From contig NZ_SSMC01000001.1 of the NCBI RefSeq assembly GCF_004799345.1, positions 248,001-312,000 of the forward strand: a stretch of DNA of 64,000 bases, written 5' to 3'. The stretch comes from Robertkochia marina. Lineage in GTDB: Bacteria > Bacteroidota > Bacteroidia > Flavobacteriales > Flavobacteriaceae. The position numbers were made by a program, and so were the translations under genes. The notes beneath the pieces are model-generated. The model was not told where the DNA came from, did no database searches, and saw only the letters and a program-made list of their open reading frames with translations. Shown one piece after another: positions 1 through 8,741 of the stretch. Within the stretch, counting starts at the first letter, position 1. Each line of letters begins with the position of its first letter.

Positions 1-1
1 A

Positions 2-403
2 AGACTGCTGCCACAATTTGAAGCAGCCCTCAACAAGGGATATCGGTTTAAAAACCTGGAAGTTTTTTTAAAGCAGTTGGAAAACCTGATTCCGGAAGAA
101 AAGCCCTCCTTAATTCACGGCGATCTATGGGGCGGCAATTATATGGTAAGCCACAAAGGCGAACCATGCCTTATAGATCCGGCAACCTGCTTTGCGCATC
201 GGGAGATGGATCACGCCATGATGGCACTTTTCGGTGGGTTTCCTTCCAATTACATTGCTGCTTATAATGAAGTCTACCCCCTGACTGCCGGCTGGGAATC
301 AAGAATACCCCTGTGGCAGTTGTATTATATGCTGGTACATCTCAACATATTCGGATCGGGATACTATTCCAGATGTGTACAGATCATGAAGAAGTATCTC
401 TGA
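2..403 (+). CDS. Fructosamine kinase family protein, C-terminal part (5' end outside window)
   Basis: The frame is open from base 2 to a TGA at 401-403, so only the last ~133 residues are present. The motif IHGDLWGGN followed by CLIDPATCFAHREMDHAM is the catalytic and metal-binding part of the aminoglycoside-phosphotransferase fold as found in fructosamine-3-kinase/ketosamine kinase proteins: HGDLWxGN carries the catalytic Asp and IDPA corresponds to the DFG Asp. Known family members phosphorylate sugar amines on glycated proteins or small amines, removing the glycation. The TTG at 77 is internal and unlikely to be the true start, because conserved residues continue upstream of it. The substrate cannot be told from this fragment. 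Confidence 0.85.
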   Translation, partial: RLLPQFEAALNKGYRFKNLEVFLKQLENLIPEEKPSLIHGDLWGGNYMVSHKGEPCLIDPATCFAHREMDHAMMALFGGFPSNYIAAYNEVYPLTAGWESRIPLWQLYYMLVHLNIFGSGYYSRCVQIMKKYL

Positions 404-442
404 TAGGCATGCCATTTTGCGGATTGGAATTTCTTATCAACA

Positions 443-543
443 GGCTAAGGACTAAGGAGTTAAGAAGCAAAGGAGCAAAGAAGCGAAGGGGTTAAGGGGC
501 TAGGCCAAAGAAGCTAAGAGGTAAAGAAGCTAAGGAGCGAAGA
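443..543. repeat. Degenerate tandem repeat, ~8-bp unit
   Basis: About twelve imperfect copies of an 8-bp unit close to AGCTAAGR (for example AGCAAAGG, AGCAAAGA, AGCGAAGG, AGCTAAGA) lie between the kinase-like gene and murI. The stretch is strongly purine-rich. It has no credible gene; the short frame crossing it is a by-product of the repeat. Confidence 0.8.
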
Positions 544-577
544 GATTAATGAAGGTACCGGGAAAAAGACGTACGAC

Positions 578-1369
578 TTAGAAATCGAGTTCGATGATCT
601 CAAAAGGATCGTTCACATCGTTTAAAAAGGATCTGAGTAATTCCTTATCTGCATTGGTATAAAACTTCAGAGAAACCTGGTTATCATTTGCAGGAGCAAG
701 GGCATTCTGAGCTTCAAGCACCCTTTTGGTTTGGCGCGCAACGGCCTGCCCGCTGTCAATGATCTTCACATCTTCCGGCAGTATACTTTTCATTCTGTCA
801 ATCAGGTAAGGATAGTGGGTACAACCAAGCACGAGATGATCAATTCCTTTTTCGATCATCGGGTCCAGGTATTGATGAAGTAAAATGGTCATTTCTTCCG
901 AATGGATCTTCCCTGCTTCTATCAAGGGTACCAACCCATCACCAAACTGCTCTATAACACGTATACCTGCAGCAAAATTACCTGAAGTCCTGGCAAAAAG
1001 TTCACTACTCAGGGTTCCCCTGGTAGCCAGCACACCAATAACCCCTGAACTGGTATTTAAAGCCGCGGGTTTAATGGCCGGTTCTATACCGATAAACGGA
1101 AGGGAGTAGTTATCGCGAAGGTACGCTATAGCGTTGGTAGTGGCCGTATTGCAGGCTACCACAATTAGCTTGCAGTCTTTTTCAAGTAAGAGCTCGGTAT
1201 TCTTGATACAAAGCTTTAATATTTCGTGGGGTGAACGTTCTCCATAAGGAGCATTGGCACTGTCGGCCAGATAGACCATTGATTCATCGGGCAAGGTCCT
1301 CCTCAACTCTTTCCAGATGGAAGTACCTCCCACACCGGAGTCAAATATCCCTATAGGTTGCAGGTTCAT
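578..1369 (-). CDS. murI: Glutamate racemase
   Basis: Cytoplasmic cofactor-independent racemase that makes D-glutamate for peptidoglycan. The protein is 263 residues. It starts with the family signature IGIFDSGVGG, and both catalytic cysteines are present, in VVACNTATTNA and VLGCTHYP. The start at 1369 is chosen because homologs begin a few residues before GIFDSGVGG; the longer frame to 1399 would run into the upstream hairpin. It is the last gene of the minus-strand envelope cluster. A strong terminator (1381-1413) sits directly before its start codon, and I see no clear promoter of its own, so expression may depend on read-through or on a weak promoter overlapping the hairpin. Confidence 0.95.
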   Translation of the reverse strand: MNLQPIGIFDSGVGGTSIWKELRRTLPDESMVYLADSANAPYGERSPHEILKLCIKNTELLLEKDCKLIVVACNTATTNAIAYLRDNYSLPFIGIEPAIKPAALNTSSGVIGVLATRGTLSSELFARTSGNFAAGIRVIEQFGDGLVPLIEAGKIHSEEMTILLHQYLDPMIEKGIDHLVLGCTHYPYLIDRMKSILPEDVKIIDSGQAVARQTKRVLEAQNALAPANDNQVSLKFYTNADKELLRSFLNDVNDPFEIIELDF

Positions 1370-1380
1370 GATAGTTAAAA

Positions 1381-1413
1381 ATAAAAAAACTGCCCGCAAC
1401 TTTGCGGGCAGTT
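1381..1413 (-). terminator. Intrinsic terminator after ompH, before murI
   Basis: Perfect 10-bp stem AACTGCCCGC / GCGGGCAGTT (1388-1397 and 1404-1413) with a 6-nt loop. On the minus strand it is followed by a run of seven U. It ends the ompH transcript only about 12 nt before the murI start codon. Confidence 0.85.
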
Positions 1414-1439
1414 CTTAAAATATTTTGGATTTTCCTGAA

Positions 1440-1949
1440 TTAGAACCCAAGAGACGACTTTACGTCTGCGGTAATATCTGTTCCGTTTGCAAGGATGATC
1501 CCTGAACCTGCAGAGGCATCCATTACATAGTCAAAACCTTTTTCTTTACCTACTTTCTGAATGGCATCATTTACCTTTTTCAGGATAGGCTCAAGGAGCT
1601 CCATCTTTTTCTTCTCGATCTCCTGGGCAGCTACCTGCTGAGCCTGCTGAATATTAGCCTGCATTCCCTGAATTTCCTGAGCTCTTTTTGCGTTCTCCTC
1701 ATCAGTCTTAGCCGCAGCTTCGTTCTCATAAAGCTTAGCTTTATTTTGTAATTCCTGGAAAGTAGATCTTATATCAGACTCGTAGCTTTTTCCCAATTTT
1801 TGGATCTCTGCCTCAGCAGCTTTCATTTCGGGCATTTCAGCCATTAGTTGGTCAACAAAGATATGTGCCACTTTGGTCTGAGCATTTGCAAAACTCATAG
1901 ATCCTACTGCAATAACAACTGCAATTACTAACGTCTTTAAGTGTTTCAT
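1440..1949 (-). CDS. OmpH/Skp-family periplasmic chaperone
   Basis: 169 residues with a clear signal peptide ending in ANAQ at about residue 24. The mature part is a long charged coiled coil (roughly residues 50-125) with the OmpH-type C-terminus (GKEKGFDYVMDAS..G.I). Skp proteins hold unfolded outer-membrane proteins in the periplasm on their way to BamA. The gene lies directly downstream of a second ompH paralog and bamA, the usual Bacteroidota order. The gap to the upstream ompH is 40 bp, so the genes are probably cotranscribed. Confidence 0.92.
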   Translation of the reverse strand: MKHLKTLVIAVVIAVGSMSFANAQTKVAHIFVDQLMAEMPEMKAAEAEIQKLGKSYESDIRSTFQELQNKAKLYENEAAAKTDEENAKRAQEIQGMQANIQQAQQVAAQEIEKKKMELLEPILKKVNDAIQKVGKEKGFDYVMDASAGSGIILANGTDITADVKSSLGF

Positions 1950-1989
1950 GGTTTAAAAAATTTCAAAAATAGATTTAGTGTTACTTTAT

Positions 1990-2817
1990 TTATTGATTTT
2001 CTTCAGTGCCGGTTTCGGCACTTTCTTCAGAGTTTTCTTCTCCGTTCTCTTTTTTCTTTTTTTCTTCTGCTGCCTTTCTTTTTGCCTCCCGCTCTTCAAG
2101 CATTTTACGGCGTCGTTCTTCGTAGGCTTTTTTACGTTCTTCGATCTCCTTTAGCTTGGCCTCGCGTTTAGATTCAATAATGGAGTCTCTTTCAGACTTC
2201 TTATCATCATAAGCATCCTGCCTGGCCTTAAGTTCAGGGTCTATCTCCTGGAAGGCATCCAGGGCAGAGGGCTTTCCTTCGCGCTGGTCTTTTTTACGAG
2301 TGATATCGATCGTTCTAAGGATCTGTTCACTGATATCGTAGCGCTTATCGGCAAACAACATGACCACATCTGCTGAGCGATCAAAAATAAAATCGTACTT
2401 CCTGCCGGCTGCAAGTTCCTGTACTGCATTAAATACCTGATCCTGTATGGGCTGTACCAACTGGCTTCTTTGTCTTACAAGGTCTCCTTGCGGACCAAAA
2501 CGATCCTGCTGATAATCCAACACCTCAGACTCAAGAGCCTGTATTTCAACTTCCCGTTCTTCAATAAGCTCGTTGGTCAACAGAATACGCTCATTATCCA
2601 GGTCTTCCTTCATTTGAGCAATGGCCAATTGCTGTTGCTCGATCTCCTGTTTCCATTTTGCTACCTTCTTTTCAAGAAGTTCATTTGCCATCTGGTATTC
2701 GCTGACATTTTCAAGGATATAATCCATGTCAACATAACCAATGCGCACCCCTCTTTGAGCCGAAACCACCTGAAGGGTTACAGCGGTTAACAATAAAAAA
2801 AGAACTTTAGTATTCAT
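1990..2817 (-). CDS. OmpH-family chaperone with long charged C-terminal tail
   Basis: 275 residues from the ATG at 2817, which is placed directly before the signal peptide NTKVLFLLLTAVTLQVVSAQ; the 16 residues upstream of it in the open frame do not look like a signal sequence. The body matches the OmpH fold (RIGYVDMDYIL.., long coiled coil, YDFIFDRSADV). Unlike its neighbour, it carries an extra tail of ~80 residues very rich in Lys, Glu and Arg, ending in a Glu-rich segment. Such tails are common in Flavobacteriia, but their function is unknown to me. It lies between bamA and the second ompH in one transcription unit. Confidence 0.9.
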   Translation of the reverse strand: MNTKVLFLLLTAVTLQVVSAQRGVRIGYVDMDYILENVSEYQMANELLEKKVAKWKQEIEQQQLAIAQMKEDLDNERILLTNELIEEREVEIQALESEVLDYQQDRFGPQGDLVRQRSQLVQPIQDQVFNAVQELAAGRKYDFIFDRSADVVMLFADKRYDISEQILRTIDITRKKDQREGKPSALDAFQEIDPELKARQDAYDDKKSERDSIIESKREAKLKEIEERKKAYEERRRKMLEEREAKRKAAEEKKKKENGEENSEESAETGTEENQ

Positions 2818-2934
2818 GGTTCTTCCTGTTTTGGTTTCCCGGTAATCTGCGCTTAAAATAAGCATTAATTACCACATCGAAGCAGCCCAAATATATTAAC
2901 AGCGATTTACATTAAGAAAATATCGTGCCAAAAA

Positions 2935-5487
2935 TTAGAATTGCTGCCCAATGATAAAGTGTGTCTGCCATCCGCTGATCTCCGTTGCTCCCGGAACACG
3001 GTCAAATCCGTATCCGAAATCGATTCCCAGAAGTCCGAAAGCAGGCATAAAAATTCTCACACCTAAACCGGCCGAACGCTTCAATTCAAAAGGATTGTAT
3101 TCTTCATACCCATCAAAACCTGCTCCTCCTTCGGCAAAACTCAACGCATAGATCGAGGCTGAAGGCTTAAGCGTGATAGGGTAACGCAGCTCAAGAGAGA
3201 ACTTGTTGTAAATGGTAGACCCAACGTTACTTGATAACTGCTGGTTAGGATAACCTCTCAGCTGGATATTCTCCCGTCCATCAAGGGTAAAGTTACCAAG
3301 ACCATCTCCACCAAGGAAGAATCTTTCGAACGGGATCACCCCCCTGTCCTGGTTATAGGCGCCAAGGAAACCAAACTCAAATCCGGACTTCAACACCAGG
3401 TCATCAACGATATTGGTATACCAGGCTCCGGTAAATTTGACCTTATAGAACTCCAGCCATCTTAACTTTTCCTGGGAGATCTTTCCTTCATCAGGAACAA
3501 CCTCTCCTTGTGGATTCAGGGTTTGGAACTCAGGATCGTCTCCCAGGTTGGCATAGTCAACATTATTGAACAATGAATATGGAGGTGTAAATTTCAAGCT
3601 CAGGTTAAACAACGACCCTCTCATAGGGAATATAGGGTTTACCGAGGTATTATTCCTGGTAAGTGCCACTGTATATGCCAGGTTGTTCGATGTTCCGTTT
3701 CCGTCAGGGAATGGGAAGATCGACTGGAATCCGAAGTAATTCTGCAATTCATACGACTGATAACTCAGGGCGTGAGAAAGCTGAAAACTATCATCAGGCC
3801 ATCTAAGTCTTTTAGCAAGTCCCAGGGTAATACCATTGATCACAAAACGTTGATCTCTGTCAACATCCCTTGTCAAAGGATTAAACTGGAACTGTAGTGT
3901 TCTTGAAAGAGAAACCGAAAATTGTACCGGCTTTTTTCCTCCCATCCATGGTTCAGAGAACGAAAAGCTATAGGTCTGGAAGAAGCGGCTTGCCTGCAAA
4001 CGAAGGGAAAGGCGTTGACCATCTCCCATAGGTATAGGCTTATACGCTTCCTTATTGAACAGGTCCTTGATGGCAAAATTACTGAAGGAAAGTCCAAGGG
4101 TTCCGATGAAACCTCCTCCACCGTATCCACCCTGAAGCTCAATCTGGGATGAGCCCTTCTCCTGCACCCCGTACTGAAGATCTACGGTACCATTCTGAGG
4201 ATTCGGGTTCAACACCTGGATATCGATGGTCTCAGGATCAAAGAATCCCATTTGTCCGATCTCCCTGATGGTTCTTACCACCCTGTCTTTTGAATACAAC
4301 TGTCCCGGACGCGTTCTAAGCTCTCTGTAAATAACGTGATCATTGGTTTTATCGTTTCCAACTACTTCAACACGGTTCAGGTAGGCTTGTTTACCTTCGT
4401 TTACACGAATCTCGAAATCGATCGTATCATTTACGGCTGCAACCTCAACGGTATTGATGCTCGAAAACAGGTACCCGGTATTTTGATACAGGTTTTCTAT
4501 CGTATTGGCATCCGGATTCGGATCGCTGATCTGTTCGGCCAGCAGTACGCCGTTATACACATCACCTTCATCTATACCCAGAAGGTTTTGAAGGTATTCA
4601 TCGGTATAGGCTGCATTACCTACAAAATCAATCTTACCAAAATAGTATCGGTTTCCTTCTTCTACTTCAAGATCTATAGAAATACTGTTATCATCATTAT
4701 ATATAATGGAGTCGCTAAGCACCCTTGCATCTCTATACCCGCTCTCCTTATATTTATTTACGATAGACTTGAGGTCTTCCTGGTAATCTTCAGGAATGAA
4801 CTTAGACTTTTTCCAAAAACGTCCGAACACTTTTTGCTTGGTGTTCTTCATAGCCTTTCTGATTCGGCCATCGCTCAACTTCTCATTTCCTTCAATATTG
4901 ATATCGCGAATCTTTACCTTTTCACCCTTATCAACATTGATCACCATTTTAACCCCGTTAGCCTGGGTGGTATCGGGAATGGTATTGATATAGACTTTCG
5001 TATTGAGGTACCCTTCCTTTTTATATTTATTAACCAGGTAGTTTCGGGTATTGGCCAGAAATCCTTCGGTGACCTTTTCTCCTTTTTTAACATCGGCTTC
5101 TTCAAGAACCCCTTCGGCCTTACGCTCTTTCACACCCACGATCTTGGCATCGGTCAGAGTAGGAAGTTCTACGATCTCCAATTCCAGGAAGATCTTATCT
5201 CCTTCAACACCGGTCTGGTAAAAATTAATGTCACTGAAGAGTCTCAGATCCCAAAGGCGGTTAATTACTTCACTGAGCTGTTCACCGGGAATAGTGATCT
5301 CCTGCCCTACTCTCAGGCCGGTAAAGGTAATTACGGTTTGTTCATTAAAACTTTTAAGTCCGGTTACTTCCAATCCGCCAAGGGTATAGGTTTTCCCCTT
5401 ATCAAAATCGACATCCTGGGCCTGGGCTGCCTCGGTCATAGTCATAAACAGGATCACAAAAAATACACCCAAATATCGTTTAAGCAT
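2935..5487 (-). CDS. bamA: Outer-membrane protein assembly factor BamA
   Basis: 850 residues. A signal peptide (ends AQAQ, ~residue 24) is followed by POTRA repeats (roughly residues 30-440, with segments such as VKIRDINIEGNEKL and YYFGKIDFVGNAAY) and a C-terminal 16-strand Omp85 barrel ending in the beta-signal-like ..HFIIGQQF. It inserts beta-barrel proteins into the outer membrane. The start at 5487 leaves 7 bp after uppS; the longer open frame to 5523 would overlap uppS and lacks a signal peptide start. It sits between uppS and two ompH chaperones, the standard envelope-biogenesis arrangement. Confidence 0.96.
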   Translation of the reverse strand: MLKRYLGVFFVILFMTMTEAAQAQDVDFDKGKTYTLGGLEVTGLKSFNEQTVITFTGLRVGQEITIPGEQLSEVINRLWDLRLFSDINFYQTGVEGDKIFLELEIVELPTLTDAKIVGVKERKAEGVLEEADVKKGEKVTEGFLANTRNYLVNKYKKEGYLNTKVYINTIPDTTQANGVKMVINVDKGEKVKIRDINIEGNEKLSDGRIRKAMKNTKQKVFGRFWKKSKFIPEDYQEDLKSIVNKYKESGYRDARVLSDSIIYNDDNSISIDLEVEEGNRYYFGKIDFVGNAAYTDEYLQNLLGIDEGDVYNGVLLAEQISDPNPDANTIENLYQNTGYLFSSINTVEVAAVNDTIDFEIRVNEGKQAYLNRVEVVGNDKTNDHVIYRELRTRPGQLYSKDRVVRTIREIGQMGFFDPETIDIQVLNPNPQNGTVDLQYGVQEKGSSQIELQGGYGGGGFIGTLGLSFSNFAIKDLFNKEAYKPIPMGDGQRLSLRLQASRFFQTYSFSFSEPWMGGKKPVQFSVSLSRTLQFQFNPLTRDVDRDQRFVINGITLGLAKRLRWPDDSFQLSHALSYQSYELQNYFGFQSIFPFPDGNGTSNNLAYTVALTRNNTSVNPIFPMRGSLFNLSLKFTPPYSLFNNVDYANLGDDPEFQTLNPQGEVVPDEGKISQEKLRWLEFYKVKFTGAWYTNIVDDLVLKSGFEFGFLGAYNQDRGVIPFERFFLGGDGLGNFTLDGRENIQLRGYPNQQLSSNVGSTIYNKFSLELRYPITLKPSASIYALSFAEGGAGFDGYEEYNPFELKRSAGLGVRIFMPAFGLLGIDFGYGFDRVPGATEISGWQTHFIIGQQF

Positions 5488-5494
5488 GATATTC

Positions 5495-6232
5495 TTAGTT
5501 AAGTTGTTCGCTAGTCTTTCCAAATCTGCGTTCTCGGTTTTGATAATTTAAAATTGCTTCGAACAAGTGTTCTTCGGTAAAATCGGGCCATAAGGTACTG
5601 GTGAAGTACAGTTCGGCATAGGCGATCTGCCATAAAAGAAAATTACTTATCCGGCACTCTCCACTGGTACGGATAAGCAAGTCTACATCGGGCAGGTTAT
5701 GCGTATAAAGATGATTATTAATGAGCTTTTCATCAATATCATCAGTTGAAATTATATTATTTTTAACTTTATCTGCGATCTCTCTGAAGGCGGTCTTCAA
5801 CTCTTCTCTTGACCCATAGCTCAACGCCAGGGTAAGGGTCATCCCATCATTATCAGATGTTTTTTCAATGACTTCCAGAAGTTCTTTTCGGGCCTTGGCC
5901 GGAAGGGCATCAAGGGTGCCGATCGCATTGAGTTTGATCTTGTTTTCCTGAAGGGTAGAAAGTTCTTTTCTCAGAGACGAAACCAGCAGTTTCATCAATG
6001 TTTCCACTTCGATCTTCGGGCGGTTCCAGTTTTCTGTGGAGAAAGCGTAAAGCGTGAGATTTTCAATACCAAGGCGGGCACAAGCCTCTACGGTCTTACG
6101 CACGGACTTTGTGCCATTTTCATGACCAAAAACACGGAGTTTTCCTTGCTGTTTTGCCCATCTGCCATTGCCATCCATGATAATGGCAATATGTTTAGGC
6201 AGATTACCTTTTTTGATAAGCTGTTCATTCAT
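5495..6232 (-). CDS. uppS: Isoprenyl transferase (undecaprenyl diphosphate synthase)
   Basis: 245 residues. Cis-prenyltransferase that adds isopentenyl units to farnesyl diphosphate to make the C55 carrier lipid for cell-wall synthesis. The signature HIAIIMDGNGRWAKQQG contains the catalytic Asp; FSTENWNRP and the C-terminal RTSGECRISNFLLWQIAYAE are also typical. The ATG at 6232 is preferred over the GTG one codon upstream. It is tightly packed between porG (6 bp upstream) and bamA (7 bp downstream). Confidence 0.95.
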   Translation of the reverse strand: MNEQLIKKGNLPKHIAIIMDGNGRWAKQQGKLRVFGHENGTKSVRKTVEACARLGIENLTLYAFSTENWNRPKIEVETLMKLLVSSLRKELSTLQENKIKLNAIGTLDALPAKARKELLEVIEKTSDNDGMTLTLALSYGSREELKTAFREIADKVKNNIISTDDIDEKLINNHLYTHNLPDVDLLIRTSGECRISNFLLWQIAYAELYFTSTLWPDFTEEHLFEAILNYQNRERRFGKTSEQLN

Positions 6233-6238
6233 CACACG

Positions 6239-6928
6239 TCAATCAAAACATACGTAACATGGCTTTCGTATAAAGGTATAGGTTAGGGTTATACCTGTAA
6301 ATACGTACCAATCGTCACTGTATACATTTCCAAATCTCTGCGCATCACTAATCTGTGCGGTCGGGTTGCTGCCATCCAGGTTATCGGTTATGGCATACCT
6401 GGCCCCTACTTCTGCTCCCAACACCCAATGCTGGCCGATCTTACCCTTGGCGCCTACGGCCATTGGAATGGCAATGGCATTTTTATTGCCATCAGCCTGA
6501 GCCACATTTGATGCGGAATCGTAGTACAGGTTGTCATGCATAAGAACCGAGACACCTCCGTAGAGATAAGGGGTAAAAGGCTTGCTGAAATCGTGAAGAT
6601 CGAATTCTGTAAAATTAAATTCCATCCCCGCTGAAACCTCCAGCATCTTGTTACTGAAACTAAGTCCTCTTGCCTTACGCGCATTGCTGGAAGATTGAGC
6701 GTCATCGCCCACCAGCTCAGAATAGATCAAACTGACCCTGTAAGAATAACGCGAACTCAGGTTCCATTTCCCCAAACCTCCAATTGCCAACTGATTCGGA
6801 TTGATATAGGCTTCAGACCCAACATCTCCGATGTAGTTCGACCCTCCTAAAAACGCTCCAACTTCATAAGTTTGAGCATTAGCTAAGCCGATAGAACACA
6901 GCAGTATGGCAAAAAGATAGGTTCTCAT
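6239..6928 (-). CDS. porG: PorG-like outer-membrane barrel (DUF6089, type IX secretion)
   Basis: 229 residues with a signal peptide (MRTYLFAILLCSIGLANAQ) and an opening YEVGAFLGGSNYIGDVG that is typical of the DUF6089/PorG family. The rest is an eight-strand-like barrel with a long extracellular segment (DGSNPTAQISDAQRFGNVYSDDW). In known systems PorG works with PorK/PorN of the type IX secretion system. The position just upstream of uppS and bamA is the conserved one in Flavobacteriia. The start at 6928 places the signal peptide at the N-terminus. Confidence 0.85.
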   Translation of the reverse strand: MRTYLFAILLCSIGLANAQTYEVGAFLGGSNYIGDVGSEAYINPNQLAIGGLGKWNLSSRYSYRVSLIYSELVGDDAQSSSNARKARGLSFSNKMLEVSAGMEFNFTEFDLHDFSKPFTPYLYGGVSVLMHDNLYYDSASNVAQADGNKNAIAIPMAVGAKGKIGQHWVLGAEVGARYAITDNLDGSNPTAQISDAQRFGNVYSDDWYVFTGITLTYTFIRKPCYVCFD

Positions 6929-7043
6929 ATAGTTCAAGGTTTGCAAATATATACATTATGACATACCAAAGGTAATATCATATGAATGAATGTGCTTTTA
7001 AAACAAAAAATTACGGATTTTATTGTTATTACCCCGGGCGGGC

Positions 7044-7928
7044 TCAATTTCGCTTGTCCTCACCCCAAAGCAATTTTTGTCGAAGCGTATTTAAAAAACT
7101 CTCTTCCTTAAGATAGACCATCCCGATCGTAAAAGGTGCTTTTTCAATAAAGATCTCCGTTTCGTTATGCAGGGTAGCGATGCGGGAATCAAGGGATACC
7201 AAGAAATATTCTTCCCTACCGGACACCTTCAGGCGAATCTTGGTTTTATCGGGAATAACCAAGGGACGGGCATTGAGATTATGCGGTGCTATAGGCGTTA
7301 ACACAAAGGCATTGGTAGCAGGAGTTATCACAGGGCCGTTGCAACTCAGAGAGTATCCGGTAGAACCCGTTGGCGTAGCAATGATAAGTCCATCTGCCCA
7401 ATAGGCGGTCAGGTATTCATCATCAAGCCAGGTATTAACCGTGATCATGGAAGTGGTATTTTTTCGACTTACCGCCACCTCGTTCAACGCAAAATTCACT
7501 TCGGTCTGAGCCTCTACTCCCGGGTTGGTGGTCACCTGTAAAAGCGAACGTCTTCGCACCTCGTAATCGCCTTTGAGCACAGCCAGAACCGCCTGCTTCA
7601 TAGCACCTTTCTGAACGGTGGCCAAAAAACCAAGTCTCCCGGTATTCACACCCATTATTGGAATATCAAGATCACGAACCAGCAAGACAGACCTTAACAT
7701 GGTACCGTCTCCGCCGACACTGATCAAAAGCTCATAACTTTCATCAAGGTCAAAAAATGAAGAAAATACAGGGTAAGAACGCTTTAAGACCCCATGACTT
7801 TCCAGGTCCTTATAATATTTACTTTCAATAAATACCTCCGTAGGATGTTCGTGCAGCAGGTCAAGAAGATCACTCACATAAGCAGCAGCGTCTTCCTGAT
7901 AATACTGACCGTAGATTCCGATTTTCAA
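7044..7928 (-). CDS. nadK: NAD kinase
   Basis: 294 residues. Phosphorylates NAD to NADP using ATP or polyphosphate. The GGDGTML motif at residues 72-78 provides the catalytic Asp. It is followed by the NAD-binding NTGRLGFLA and the conserved TPTGSTGYSLSCNGP (around residue 180). The length is normal for the family. It is 60 bp downstream of the CBS-domain gene and 115 bp upstream of porG, in the same minus-strand run. Confidence 0.95.
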   Translation of the reverse strand: MKIGIYGQYYQEDAAAYVSDLLDLLHEHPTEVFIESKYYKDLESHGVLKRSYPVFSSFFDLDESYELLISVGGDGTMLRSVLLVRDLDIPIMGVNTGRLGFLATVQKGAMKQAVLAVLKGDYEVRRRSLLQVTTNPGVEAQTEVNFALNEVAVSRKNTTSMITVNTWLDDEYLTAYWADGLIIATPTGSTGYSLSCNGPVITPATNAFVLTPIAPHNLNARPLVIPDKTKIRLKVSGREEYFLVSLDSRIATLHNETEIFIEKAPFTIGMVYLKEESFLNTLRQKLLWGEDKRN

Positions 7929-7988
7929 TAGTGTGATTTTTATTGGGTAGGGGGGATCAGAGGAGCACCTCCTCCCTTCAGTTTGATC

Positions 7989-8645
7989 CTAAATATTCAA
8001 ATATTTATCCAGGTATTTCGACCTTTTTTTCAGCTCTTCCACATAAGCATCATCTTCATTTCCGGCAATCACATTATAACTATACCGGCGAAAGGTCTGA
8101 ATGATCTCATTAAGACCCGATGAACTGACCTTAACGGTTACCTGGGCCACATCTTCATGAATATCCGATATAAATGCCCCCAGCAGCCTGCCATTGTTAC
8201 TTTCCACGATCTGAGATATCTCACTGAAAGAATAGTCATTTTTACCTTTCTCTACGATCACCACGCCACCCTGCTCACTGAGAAACGGGGTTTCCTTGAA
8301 TAACCCTATAAGATCAAGCAGCTCATAATATCCCTGATATTCTCCAGCAGCATCCAGGACCGGCATGATATTCGAATTGCTCCTGGCAAAAGCCTCCAGA
8401 ACATCGAGCCATACCGTTCTTTTACGCACATAAAAATGATCGAGGAGATAGAGATAATCGCTGATCTTTTTTTCTCCATCAAATCCTGCTACATCTTCTT
8501 CAGAAAGCAACCCGAGAAGCCTGTCGTCTTCAACCACCGGTATATGGGTACAGGTTGACTGAGCAAACATCCCGGATGCCATCGCCACTGTATAATCAGG
8601 CAACAGAGGCATATAGTCATTCATTATGTGGGTGTGTAAATTCAT
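7989..8645 (-). CDS. CBS-domain protein
   Basis: 218 residues with two N-terminal CBS motifs (roughly residues 1-125; for example THIPVVEDDRLLGLLSEEDV and SNIMPVLDAAGEYQGYYELLDLI). A C-terminal ~75-residue part resembles an ACT-like beta-alpha module (VAQVTVKVSS..LNEIIQTFRRYSY). CBS pairs usually bind adenine nucleotides and regulate partners. This protein resembles the AcuB-type stand-alone proteins and is conserved next to nadK and pdxJ in Flavobacteriia. Its substrate or partner is unknown; coupling to NAD(P) or PLP metabolism is only suggested by position. Confidence 0.8.
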   Translation of the reverse strand: MNLHTHIMNDYMPLLPDYTVAMASGMFAQSTCTHIPVVEDDRLLGLLSEEDVAGFDGEKKISDYLYLLDHFYVRKRTVWLDVLEAFARSNSNIMPVLDAAGEYQGYYELLDLIGLFKETPFLSEQGGVVIVEKGKNDYSFSEISQIVESNNGRLLGAFISDIHEDVAQVTVKVSSSGLNEIIQTFRRYSYNVIAGNEDDAYVEELKKRSKYLDKYLNI

Positions 8646-8705
8646 CTCCGCTGTTTCTTTAGCAAATTAATCATTTTATATAATAAAAAAGCAGACAAAG
8701 CTTTG

Positions 8706-8713
8706 TATTTTTG
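8706..8713 (+). promoter_or_regulatory. Candidate -7 element for pdxJ
   Basis: TATTTTTG fits the Bacteroidota TAnnTTTG box, 28 bp before the pdxJ start. I see no good -33 box at the usual distance. Confidence 0.4.
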
Positions 8714-8741
8714 TCCCGCTTTTGCGCAATTCCATACAATT

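Noticed and set aside
885-1109. 74-codon open frame antisense to murI
   Set aside because: Shadow of murI, without a promoter or recognisable protein.
4336-5502. 388-codon open frame antisense to bamA
   Set aside because: It is the mirror of the bamA coding region; the residues are low-complexity Ile/Phe-rich with no domain, and bamA is unmistakable on the other strand.
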